A stretch of DNA of 35,042 nt from an uncultured Phascolarctobacterium sp. (lineage in GTDB: Bacteria; Bacillota; Negativicutes; Acidaminococcales; Acidaminococcaceae). The notes under the pieces are model-generated. The model searched no databases, was not told the origin of the DNA, and saw nothing but the letters and a program-made list of their open reading frames with translations. The position numbers and the translations under genes were made by a program. The stretch lies in NCBI GenBank assembly GCA_900547415.1, contig URGS01000020.1, positions 1 through 35,042 of the forward strand. Direction: 5' to 3'. This document shows, in pieces, positions 24,168 through 31,722 of this stretch (positions are counted from its first letter, which is position 1; the number at the start of each line of letters is the position of its first letter).

Positions 24168-24200
24168 ATCCTCCAACGCCATACGCATTGGAGGATTTTT
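24168..24200. terminator. Terminator of the group B hydrogenase gene
   Basis: ATCCTCCAA-GC (24168-24179) pairs with GC-TTGGAGGAT (24185-24196). The minus strand continues ATCTATTTTTA and the plus strand TTTTTAAG, so it may work in both directions. Confidence 0.85.
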
Positions 24201-24205
24201 AAGTT

Positions 24206-25660
24206 CTATTTAGTATGCTTGTCGTCAGATACAGCCTTGTTGGGGGCTGCAGCAGCGTATTTGTTAAGAGCAACCTTAGTTATACGGAAGTCGCCAATAG
24301 CACCAGGTCCGTCGATACAGCCATTGCTGCAGGCCATACCTTCAATATAGCTGCAGTCCAGCTTTCCGGAGGCTGCGTCCTGTACATCACGCTTGCAGTT
24401 ATCAAGACCTGCAGAGTAATGAGCCAGACGAACATTACCTCCCATAGCTTCCACAGTTGCGTTAACAGATGCCGTTACACCTGCAGTGAGAGGGAAGCTA
24501 AGACCAAGCTTAGAAGCATCTCTATCGTATTCAGCAACTTCCTGCTCAGCAATAATGATGTCCTTGCCTTCCAGCATACACTGAAGCTCCTCGAAGGTCA
24601 TAGCATAGTCTACGGCCTCGTTATACAGGCGTGCTTCGCTTTTCTTGGCGATGCAAGGACCAATGAAGACAGTTACAGCATATGGATCCTGAGCCTTAAT
24701 CAGGCGGCCGGTGGAAACCATAGGGGAGTCCGTATCGGAAACCTTGTCAGCCGCTTCTGGGATTTGCGTTTTAACCAGCTTTACAAAGGCAGGACAGCAG
24801 GAGCTGGTCATAAAGCTTTGCTTTTCTGGCACCTTTTCAATATATTCCTCTGCTTCCTTAACACTGGTAATATCAGCACCAACGCCAACCTCGATTACAT
24901 CAGCAAAGCCAGCCTTCTTTAGTGCAGCATAAACCTGGCCAAGGCTGACCTTAAAGCCAAATTGTCCTACGATGGAGGGAGCCAGCATAGCTATAACTTT
25001 ACGCTTTTCTTTGATAGCACGAATGATGCGGACGATATTGCTGCGTTCGTCGATTGCTCCAAAGGGACAGGCATTGCGGCAGGCACCACAGGCAACACAT
25101 TTATCGTAGTCTATAACAGCCTTGCGGTTTTCACCAATGCTGATAGCTTCCAAAGCACAGGCACGTACACAGGGCCTATGGATTTCAATAATGGCACCAT
25201 AGGGGCAGACCTGCTTGCAGCGACCGCATTCGATACATTTGTTTTTGTCAATAAAGGCTCTGTCCTGAATAATGCTAATAGCCTTGCGGGGGCAGTTGTT
25301 CATGCATTTATGGGCAATGCAGTGACGGCACATATCCGTTACATAATAGGTGTCGATAGGGCATTGGTCGCAGGCTGCCGGGAGAACGTCGATGAGTGGC
25401 AGGTCAGTACGTTCAGGTCCATAAAGAGTCATTTTTGACGCTTCGATAATGTTTTCCTTGCATTCCTGTCCTAAAGCCATATCGATACGATTCTTGAGCA
25501 CTGCTCTTTCCTTATAAACACAGCAGCGGTAACGGGGGGTGTCCTCGCGTACCTCCTGTAATATGTCATAGACATGGTCGATAAGCACGTCGTTCCAGGT
25601 GTAGCGTGATAAATGCTCTAATACCATACGCCGTAGTTGGGCAACAGCTGTCAGTTCCAT
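24206..25660 (-). CDS. [FeFe] hydrogenase, group B type, with multiple 4Fe-4S clusters
   Basis: 484 aa; ATG at 25660 after GAGGTGA. Ferredoxin-like clusters are C111/C114/C119/C123, C142/C145/C148/C152 and C188/C191/C194/C198, with extra cysteines at C97/C100 and C164/C168. The H-cluster domain has TSSCCPAF (C288 proton relay, C289 ligand), GPCIAKKSEA (C336) and EGMACSNGC with C444 and C448 followed by GPGAI. The PAF, IAKKSEA and GPG variants are those of group B enzymes rather than the PGW/FE/GGGQP forms of group A. Group B members are common in anaerobic gut Firmicutes but little studied biochemically. It is monocistronic with a near-consensus promoter. Confidence 0.9.
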   Translation of the reverse strand: MELTAVAQLRRMVLEHLSRYTWNDVLIDHVYDILQEVREDTPRYRCCVYKERAVLKNRIDMALGQECKENIIEASKMTLYGPERTDLPLIDVLPAACDQCPIDTYYVTDMCRHCIAHKCMNNCPRKAISIIQDRAFIDKNKCIECGRCKQVCPYGAIIEIHRPCVRACALEAISIGENRKAVIDYDKCVACGACRNACPFGAIDERSNIVRIIRAIKEKRKVIAMLAPSIVGQFGFKVSLGQVYAALKKAGFADVIEVGVGADITSVKEAEEYIEKVPEKQSFMTSSCCPAFVKLVKTQIPEAADKVSDTDSPMVSTGRLIKAQDPYAVTVFIGPCIAKKSEARLYNEAVDYAMTFEELQCMLEGKDIIIAEQEVAEYDRDASKLGLSFPLTAGVTASVNATVEAMGGNVRLAHYSAGLDNCKRDVQDAASGKLDCSYIEGMACSNGCIDGPGAIGDFRITKVALNKYAAAAPNKAVSDDKHTK

Positions 25661-25696
25661 GAAATAATCACCTCGTAAAATTAATATTCTTGAATT

Positions 25697-25725
25697 ATTA
25701 TAGATGCTCCGCTTTTCGTTGTCAG
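25697..25725 (-). promoter_or_regulatory. Promoter of the group B hydrogenase gene
   Basis: On the minus strand: CTGACA (25725-25720), a 17-base spacer and TATAAT (25702-25697), 37 bases before the ATG. It is among the strongest promoter matches in the window. Confidence 0.8.
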
Positions 25726-25743
25726 ATGAGTTATAGCAACGAA
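25715..25743. repeat. Inverted repeat overlapping the hydrogenase -35 box
   Basis: TTCGTTG (25715-25721) and CAACGAA (25737-25743) form a perfect 7-base inverted repeat with a 15-base centre. It overlaps the -35 box of the group B hydrogenase promoter, a place where a repressor would act. It does not look like a Rex, Fur or CcpA site that I know. Confidence 0.45.
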
Positions 25744-25867
25744 TAATAATACTATTTATAAGTTCTCTGCGTTAAAGAATTATCCTGCCTTGGTTGTGTT
25801 AAATATCCTTGAAGAATCGTTACAAAAAAACAGAAAATTTTTAATTTTACTTCTTTGAGTTTACATA

Positions 25868-25896
25868 TTTACAAATAACAGCTCAGAAATTATAAT
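25868..25896 (+). promoter_or_regulatory. Promoter of the glnN leader
   Basis: TTTACA (25868-25873), a 17-base spacer and a perfect TATAAT (25891-25896). Transcription should begin near 25903, only about three bases before the leader hairpin. The 25744-25867 stretch shows nothing else. Confidence 0.8.
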
Positions 25897-25905
25897 ATCC
25901 TCGTA

Positions 25906-25962
25906 GGCAACAGCGTGGTTGTTGGATGAAAATCCAGACCTGGCTGTTGCCTTTTGTTTTAT
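25906..25962 (+). terminator. Leader hairpin / terminator ahead of glnN
   Basis: GGCAACAGC (25906-25914) pairs with GCTGTTGCC (25943-25951). Inside, GGT pairs with ACC and GGAT pairs with ATCC over a GAAA tetraloop (25928-25931). TTTTGTTTT follows, so this has intrinsic terminator form. It sits at the very 5' end of the predicted transcript, 80 bases before glnN. It could be an attenuator, a small-RNA gene, or a 5' stabilising stem. Confidence 0.75.
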
Positions 25963-26030
25963 ATTTTTTTGAGGGGATAACGGAAAGTAGTCCCAATAAA
26001 CTTCTAAGAAAGACATAGGAGGTTTTACAA

Positions 26031-28118
26031 ATGATGGATGTACCTAAATTATTCGGCAGCTTAGTGTTTAATGAATCGGTTATGAAAGACCGTCTGCCAA
26101 CAGTTACCTATAAGGCCTATAAAAATGCAGTAGCTGAAGGAAAACTGCTTGATTTGGGCATTGCCAATATTATTGCTAATGCTATGAAGGATTGGGCTTT
26201 GGAAAATGGTGCAACCCATTTTTCTCACTGGTTTCAGCCAATGACAGGTATTACAGCCGAAAAGCATGAAAGCTTTATTGCTCCTACTGCTGAAGGTCGT
26301 GTAATTATGGATTTTTCGGGCAAAGAGCTTATTCAAGGCGAACCAGATGCTTCTAGTTTTCCTTCAGGAGGCCTGCGTGCAACCTTTGAAGCACGTGGCT
26401 ATACAGCTTGGGATCCAACCTCCTACGCTTTTATTAAAGACAACTGTCTTTGCATTCCCACTGCCTTTTGCTCTTACACTGGCGACGTATTAGACAAAAA
26501 AACACCGCTGCTTCGCTCTATGAATGCTGTAAGTAAGGCTGCTTGCCAGATGTTGAAGCTATTTGGTACTGAAACCAGTAGAGTAATAAGTACAGTTGGT
26601 CCTGAACAGGAATATTTCCTAGTGGATAAAAAGCTATGGGAAAAGCGTAAGGACTTGGTATATACAGGGCGTACTTTATTCGGTGCAAAATCTCCTCGCG
26701 GTCAGGAACTGGAAGATCATTACTTTGGCATTATTAAGCAAAGAGTACTATCCTTTATGAAGGATTTGGATGAAGAGCTTTGGAAGCTAGGTGTGCTGGC
26801 TAAGACAGAGCATAATGAGGTTGCACCTGCACAGCATGAGCTGGCACCAATTTTTACATCTACCAATGTTGCTTCTGACCATAATCAGCTGATGATGGAA
26901 TTTATGAAGCGAGTTGCTCTGCGTCATGGATTAGTGTGTCTGCTTCATGAAAAGCCATTTGAAGGAGTAAATGGCAGCGGCAAGCATAATAACTGGTCTC
27001 TGTCTACTGCTGAGGGTAAAAACCTTCTTGATCCAGGAAAGAAGCCTTATGAAAATCTGCAGTTCCTGGTATTTTTGGCAGCAATTATCAAGGCTGTAGA
27101 TGAGTATCAGGATCTGCTGCGTATTTCTGTAGCTAGTGCTGGTAATGACCATCGCTTAGGCGCAAATGAAGCTCCTCCTGCTATTGTATCCATATTCCTT
27201 GGCACTGAGCTGACCAATGTTTTGGAGGCTATTGCTGCTGATAAGGATTATGAGGCTGGTACTGCTTCCTACGTTAAGCTAAGTGATGACACTATTCCTG
27301 CCTTGGTAAAGGATAATACAGATAGAAACCGTACATCTCCCTTTGCTTTTACTGGTAATAAATTTGAATTTCGTATGTTAGGCTCCATGTTCTCCATTGC
27401 TGGACCTAACGTAGTTTTAAATACTATTGTGTCTGATGCTCTGGAGCAGCTTTATGCTAAGCTGGAAAAGGCTGAGGACTTGCAGACTGCTGTTTATTCT
27501 GTCGTCAAGGAGACATATCTTGCTCATAAACGCATTATCTTCAATGGCAATGGCTATACTGATGCTTGGGTGGAGGAAGCCGAAAAGCGCGGTTTGCTCA
27601 ATCTGAAATCTACACCTGATGCTATTCCGTATCTGACTAAGGAAAAAAATATAGCCCTTTTTGCTAAGCATAATATCTTTACAAGTGCTGAATTAAAGGC
27701 TCGTGAAGAAATTCTTTTGGAAAATTATAGTACTACCATCTGTCTTGAAGGTACCACTATGCTGGATATGTTCTATAAGGATATTTTACCTGCAGTTTCT
27801 GAATATACTGCTGACCTGACTAAGGCTGTGCTTGATAAGCGCTCAGCTGGCGTTGTCAGTGGCTTTGAGACAGAGCTTGCTAATAAGCTGTCCCGCCTTG
27901 GTTCTGAAATGTATACTGCTGCTGTTCATCTGAAAGTAGCACTTAAAAAAGCTGATACCATTGCCGCAAGTGAGGATAAGGCAAGATTTTATCACGATAT
28001 AGTTCTGGCTGCTATGGTAGAGCTGCGCAGTGCATGTGATGCAGCAGAGGAGCTGACTGGAGGTAAGTATTTGAACTATCCTACATATGGTGAGCTGCTT
28101 TTTGGAGTAAATGAATAA
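26031..28118 (+). CDS. glnN: Glutamine synthetase, type III
   Basis: 695 aa, the length of GSIII rather than the 440-470 aa of type I. The enzyme joins ammonium and glutamate with ATP. Family landmarks: FGSLVFNESVMKDRLP at the N-terminus, the GEPDASSFPSGGLR stretch, the active-site KTEHNEVAPAQHELAP, and GVNGSGKHNNWSLS. AGGAGG (26017-26022) lies eight bases before the ATG at 26031; an adjacent ATG at 26034 is possible. It is followed after a terminator by the Amt-PII gene, forming an ammonium assimilation pair. Control through the leader hairpin is inferred, not shown. Confidence 0.96.
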   Translation: MMDVPKLFGSLVFNESVMKDRLPTVTYKAYKNAVAEGKLLDLGIANIIANAMKDWALENGATHFSHWFQPMTGITAEKHESFIAPTAEGRVIMDFSGKELIQGEPDASSFPSGGLRATFEARGYTAWDPTSYAFIKDNCLCIPTAFCSYTGDVLDKKTPLLRSMNAVSKAACQMLKLFGTETSRVISTVGPEQEYFLVDKKLWEKRKDLVYTGRTLFGAKSPRGQELEDHYFGIIKQRVLSFMKDLDEELWKLGVLAKTEHNEVAPAQHELAPIFTSTNVASDHNQLMMEFMKRVALRHGLVCLLHEKPFEGVNGSGKHNNWSLSTAEGKNLLDPGKKPYENLQFLVFLAAIIKAVDEYQDLLRISVASAGNDHRLGANEAPPAIVSIFLGTELTNVLEAIAADKDYEAGTASYVKLSDDTIPALVKDNTDRNRTSPFAFTGNKFEFRMLGSMFSIAGPNVVLNTIVSDALEQLYAKLEKAEDLQTAVYSVVKETYLAHKRIIFNGNGYTDAWVEEAEKRGLLNLKSTPDAIPYLTKEKNIALFAKHNIFTSAELKAREEILLENYSTTICLEGTTMLDMFYKDILPAVSEYTADLTKAVLDKRSAGVVSGFETELANKLSRLGSEMYTAAVHLKVALKKADTIAASEDKARFYHDIVLAAMVELRSACDAAEELTGGKYLNYPTYGELLFGVNE

Positions 28119-28142
28119 AATTGAATTAAGTTAATGCACAAA

Positions 28143-28181
28143 GAGGTGCAGCCGGATAATTGGCTGTACCTCATTTTTTTT
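28143..28181 (+). terminator. Terminator between glnN and the Amt-PII gene
   Basis: GAGGTGCAGCC (28143-28153) pairs with GGCTGTACCTC (28162-28172), one wobble, followed by eight T. The Amt-PII start lies only 28 bases further on, and no promoter fits between, so the downstream gene depends on readthrough or on relief of termination. Confidence 0.9.
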
Positions 28182-28208
28182 GGCAGAATAGGAGAGAGGT
28201 GCATAAAA

Positions 28209-29876
28209 ATGGATAAATACGTGTCCGTTGACACTATATGGATTCTGATAGGTGCTTTTTTGGTATTTTCTATGCAGCCAGGCTTTGCTATGGTAGAAAC
28301 TGGCTTTACCAGAGCTAAAAATGCTGGCAATATAGTCATGAAAAACGTTATGGACATGTGCCTTGGCTCTATAGTTTTTTGGATTATTGGCTTTGGCTTA
28401 ATGTTTGGGCACGATATTAGTGGCTTTATAGGTACTCCTGATTTTTTTGTATCCGGTGATTACGGAGCTAGCTACCCTAGCACAGTATATTTTATTTTTC
28501 AAACTATGTTTTGTGCTACGGCCGCAACAATAGTTTCTGGAGCTATGGCTGAACGTACAAATTTTTTAGTATATTGTATTTATTCTCTTATAATTAGTGC
28601 ATTTGTTTATCCTATTAGCGGACATTGGATTTGGGGCGGTGGCTGGCTGTCACAAATGGGCTTTCATGACTTTGCTGGTTCTACAGCAGTACATCTTGTA
28701 GGTGGGGTTGCTTCCTTGGTAGGTGCAAAAATGATTGGGGCACGTATTGGTAAATACAATGCTGATGGCAGTATTAATGCTATACCAGGGCATAGTATTC
28801 CTTTAGGAGCTCTTGGTGTGTTTTTGCTGTGGTTTGGTTGGTTTGGCTTTAACGGTGCTTCAACTGTTTGTGCAACTGGCGATGATGTGCTGACCTTAAT
28901 GGGACATATCTTTACCACTACTAATATGGCAGCCTGTGCTGGTGCAATCTCTACTATGGTTTATACCTGGGTCCGTTATGGCAAGCCAGATGTTTCTATG
29001 ACTCTTAATGGTGTTTTAGCAGGTTTGGTAGCTATTACTGCTGGCTGCGATGTTGTAAGCACTGCAGGTGCTCTGGCGATTGGACTCATGGCTGGCGTAC
29101 TTGTAGTGGCAGCAGTAGAGTTTTTTGACCAAAGATTAAAAATAGATGACCCTGTAGGTGCAATTTCTGTCCATGGTGTTTGCGGTGCTTTTGGTACTAT
29201 TATGACCGGCTTGTTTCATACTAAAGATGGTCTTTTATATGGTGGCGGTACATCCTTCTTGTCAACCCAAATTTTAGGCGTTGTCTCCGTTATGGCATAT
29301 GTCTTTATAGTCATGACTATTATCTTTAAGCTTTTGGATACATTTATAGGTTTGCGTGTTTCAGAAGATGAAGAGGTAAAAGGACTGGATATGGAGGAGC
29401 ATGGTCTGTTAAGCAGCTATGCAGACTTTATGCCTAGTGTGGCAAATGCTGGCCTTGTTACAGAGTACAAGGCTCCCGCTTATGAGAGCAAAGCTGTAGT
29501 TAAGGGTACTGCAAAATTAACCAAAGTAGTTATTGTAACCGCGCAAAACCGTTTTGAGGCGCTGAAGGAGGCTTTAGACAAGTTGGGTATTACAGGTATG
29601 ACTGTAACCAAGGTATTAGGCTATGGCCTACAAAAGGGGCAGGTAGAATATTATCGTGGTGCTCAGATTTCCGCTCATCTTTTACCTAAGGTTAAGCTGG
29701 AAATGGTTGTTTCTGCTATACCTGTTGAAGCAGTAGTTAATACTGCCAAGGAAGTCCTTTATACTGGCCAGTATGGTGATGGCAAAATATTTACATATGA
29801 TGTAGAGGATGTTATCAAAATTCGTACTGGCGAAACAGGCTTTGATGCTCTGCAGGACTACCCTCCTCAAAGCTAA
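28209..29876 (+). CDS. amt: Ammonium transporter fused to a C-terminal PII (GlnK) domain
   Basis: 555 aa from the ATG at 28209, preceded by GGAGAGAGGTG. Residues 1 to about 400 are an Amt channel with 11 expected membrane segments and the paired pore histidines in GSTAVHLVGG and SVHGVCGAFG. After a linker the last 110 residues are a complete PII domain: KLTKVVIVTAQNRFEALKEAL, the T-loop stretch GYGLQKGQVEYYRG, the LPKVKLEMVV strand, and the signature GDGKIFTYDVEDVIKIRTGE. PII proteins normally bind Amt from outside to close the pore in response to ATP, ADP and 2-oxoglutarate; here the plug is built in. In free PII the Tyr of the T-loop can be uridylylated, and Y residues are present at the same place. 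Confidence 0.95.
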   Translation: MDKYVSVDTIWILIGAFLVFSMQPGFAMVETGFTRAKNAGNIVMKNVMDMCLGSIVFWIIGFGLMFGHDISGFIGTPDFFVSGDYGASYPSTVYFIFQTMFCATAATIVSGAMAERTNFLVYCIYSLIISAFVYPISGHWIWGGGWLSQMGFHDFAGSTAVHLVGGVASLVGAKMIGARIGKYNADGSINAIPGHSIPLGALGVFLLWFGWFGFNGASTVCATGDDVLTLMGHIFTTTNMAACAGAISTMVYTWVRYGKPDVSMTLNGVLAGLVAITAGCDVVSTAGALAIGLMAGVLVVAAVEFFDQRLKIDDPVGAISVHGVCGAFGTIMTGLFHTKDGLLYGGGTSFLSTQILGVVSVMAYVFIVMTIIFKLLDTFIGLRVSEDEEVKGLDMEEHGLLSSYADFMPSVANAGLVTEYKAPAYESKAVVKGTAKLTKVVIVTAQNRFEALKEALDKLGITGMTVTKVLGYGLQKGQVEYYRGAQISAHLLPKVKLEMVVSAIPVEAVVNTAKEVLYTGQYGDGKIFTYDVEDVIKIRTGETGFDALQDYPPQS

Positions 29877-29918
29877 GCTGCTAAATAAAAGGATGCTGGA
29901 GTAAAACCAGCCTTATAA

Positions 29919-29983
29919 ATAAAAACAAGACTCGAGTTTGAGTATTTTAATGTCGATACATTTTCTCAAATTCGAGTCTTGTT
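29919..29983 (-). terminator. Long inverted repeat, terminator of the 508-aa gene
   Basis: AACAAGACTCGA-TTTGAG (29924-29942) pairs with CTCAAA-TCGAGTCTTGTT (29965-29983). The minus strand continues TTTTTATT. On the plus side there is little T run, so it acts mainly leftward. A small hairpin GCTGG/CCAGC (29895-29910) may help end the amt transcript. Confidence 0.8.
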
Positions 29984-30057
29984 AATTATGGTTATATTTT
30001 GTGTATGTTTTTCTATAGTTGTGGTTTCAGAACTATGCTTTATATTGTAATCTTTGT

Positions 30058-31584
30058 CTATGTGTTTGTCATAGCCTTCAGATTAAAGCTTTCGCCACGG
30101 AGCAGGGCATCAATGCGTGCTGTTACCAATGGATGCATGGACAGCTTGCGGGCTTCCCATAGCTTTTCGCGAATGAGTGGCGTAAGGTATTCCTGTCCCC
30201 ATTCGTCCAAAAGTGCTGCAGCAATGCCGCGGGGCCAATCGTAGGGCGATGTCAGAGCTGCGATGACAATGCCTTCTCCTTGTCCAGGATGGGAACGCAG
30301 GTAGCGCAGAGGTACAAGCATATCATCAGCCTTTTCCATATAGAGGCCGATATTTTTTTCGATGCCGCTGATAACAGTCAAGGCGCGGTTATCGTCCTCA
30401 TAGGCCAGCAGAAAGGGGAAAAGCTTAAGTTCCCTTGGATGCTGACACCAGTATTTAAAAAGATTATCCCAGATATCTAAATCTATCTCATAGGCCAGGT
30501 CGCAGAGGCTATAGTTTACTTCGTCGTTAACTATTAGATTTTTGTCAATTTCCTCGGACCAATTCTTTTGGAAAATCAGATGCTCGCATTGTGCCAGCAG
30601 ACTATGGAGCTGATTAGGTGTAAAGCGCTGCCAGTTTTCGTTGCTGATAGTATTACGCAAACCAATGCTGATGCCAATAATATCAAGGACATCGTCAGGA
30701 TCATCACAATAGTTGACTGCCTTTTTTAGGAATGCTTCAAAATGAGCGTTAACATCTATGCTGGAAATAGTAAAATTTTCCTCCAAAACAGGAGCTGGAA
30801 AGTCATTGATGAGACGCAGCAGATTGCTTAGGATAGCAGCTGCACCCTTATAGGTTTCGTAGGCGATAGTGTCCTCTCTGAGTACGTTTAAAAGCTTGCT
30901 GAGACGCAGCAGCTTAATAGACAGAGGAGGATATTCAACAGTAATATCAAGGGAGTTTTGAATAAGCATTATCTGCTGCTCTGGGGTGCAATCTTCAATT
31001 TCATTGATAGCGTAGACCTTGCCCCAGCCGTTAGTACAGAGCAGGAGCTGCCAAATTTCCTCCTGCGGATAAAGTTCGCTGATGCGGCAGGCGAAAAAGA
31101 AGAAGAAGGTAAATTCCTCGCAGTGGGCAGCAGTAACAATATCCTGCCAAAGCTCGGGCTCGTCCTTTTGAATTCTATCCATGCCATAAATACTACATAG
31201 TACGATAGCAAATTTTAGAGGCTCTCTGTGGTTAGCGTGATAGAAAAGTGTACGGGCAAATTCTAAAACGTCCTTCTCATCGTCCTCCAGGCCAAATTCA
31301 TCGGCAAAGGGGTCGCAAATAGTTGATACGGAAATAGAAGAAAGATGCTTATAAAGCTTTTGTCTGTTTTCAATAGTGCTGGAGTTTAAATAAGCACGCA
31401 GCAGCTTGATAGTTTTTTTAGCACCTTCCTTATTGGGAGGAAAGTCCGTTGTATAGTAGAAGGCATCCTCTGAGCCAAAGGGACGGGGAACAGTAGGGTT
31501 AGGGTCATCGGGCAGAAAGGGCTCTGTAAAGCATCCTTTCTCGTCCAGATGGCTGCTGATATATCGAAAAAGAGCTACACTCAT
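30058..31584 (-). CDS. Uncharacterised helical protein, 508 aa
   Basis: I do not recognise a functional domain. The ATG at 31584 has an ideal ribosome binding site (AAGGAGGTG), so the gene is well translated. The protein is soluble, acidic and almost wholly alpha-helical, with repeating helical pairs that suggest a HEAT- or ARM-like solenoid, for example near the C-terminus (PLRYLRSHPGQGEG, then WPRGIAAALLDEWGQEYLTPLI). The stretch EFARTLFYHANHREPLKFAI is the most conserved-looking segment. No catalytic motif, signal peptide or membrane segment is visible. Some Firmicutes proteins of this size and composition have been labelled limonene hydroxylase, a label I would not trust here. It is monocistronic between amt and pyruvate carboxylase. 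Confidence 0.85.
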   Translation of the reverse strand: MSVALFRYISSHLDEKGCFTEPFLPDDPNPTVPRPFGSEDAFYYTTDFPPNKEGAKKTIKLLRAYLNSSTIENRQKLYKHLSSISVSTICDPFADEFGLEDDEKDVLEFARTLFYHANHREPLKFAIVLCSIYGMDRIQKDEPELWQDIVTAAHCEEFTFFFFFACRISELYPQEEIWQLLLCTNGWGKVYAINEIEDCTPEQQIMLIQNSLDITVEYPPLSIKLLRLSKLLNVLREDTIAYETYKGAAAILSNLLRLINDFPAPVLEENFTISSIDVNAHFEAFLKKAVNYCDDPDDVLDIIGISIGLRNTISNENWQRFTPNQLHSLLAQCEHLIFQKNWSEEIDKNLIVNDEVNYSLCDLAYEIDLDIWDNLFKYWCQHPRELKLFPFLLAYEDDNRALTVISGIEKNIGLYMEKADDMLVPLRYLRSHPGQGEGIVIAALTSPYDWPRGIAAALLDEWGQEYLTPLIREKLWEARKLSMHPLVTARIDALLRGESFNLKAMTNT

Positions 31585-31611
31585 GTAAACACCTCCTTGG
31601 TGAGTAGTTTT

Positions 31612-31646
31612 AAGGAAAAGAAAAGGACTGCCAATGACAGTCCTTT
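31612..31646 (-). terminator. Terminator of pyruvate carboxylase
   Basis: AAAGGACTG (31622-31630) pairs with CAGTCCTTT (31638-31646), and the minus strand continues TTTTCTTTT. It follows the pyc stop by 76 bases and ends 28 bases before the 508-aa gene start. Confidence 0.88.
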
Positions 31647-31722
31647 CTGAATAAAGTCACGATTATTGCAGCACAGAGCTGCCTCGTTCATTATAGCAAT
31701 TTAGTAATTTTTCGTCAACGTA

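Noticed and set aside
24215..24922. A 235-codon plus-strand frame antisense to the group B hydrogenase
   Set aside because: The opposite strand encodes all H-cluster motifs; this frame has no ribosome binding site.
25906..25962. ANTAR-type antitermination target in the glnN leader
   Set aside because: ANTAR targets need two hairpins with six-base loops carrying A at position 1 and G at position 4. Here there is one hairpin with a GAAA tetraloop.
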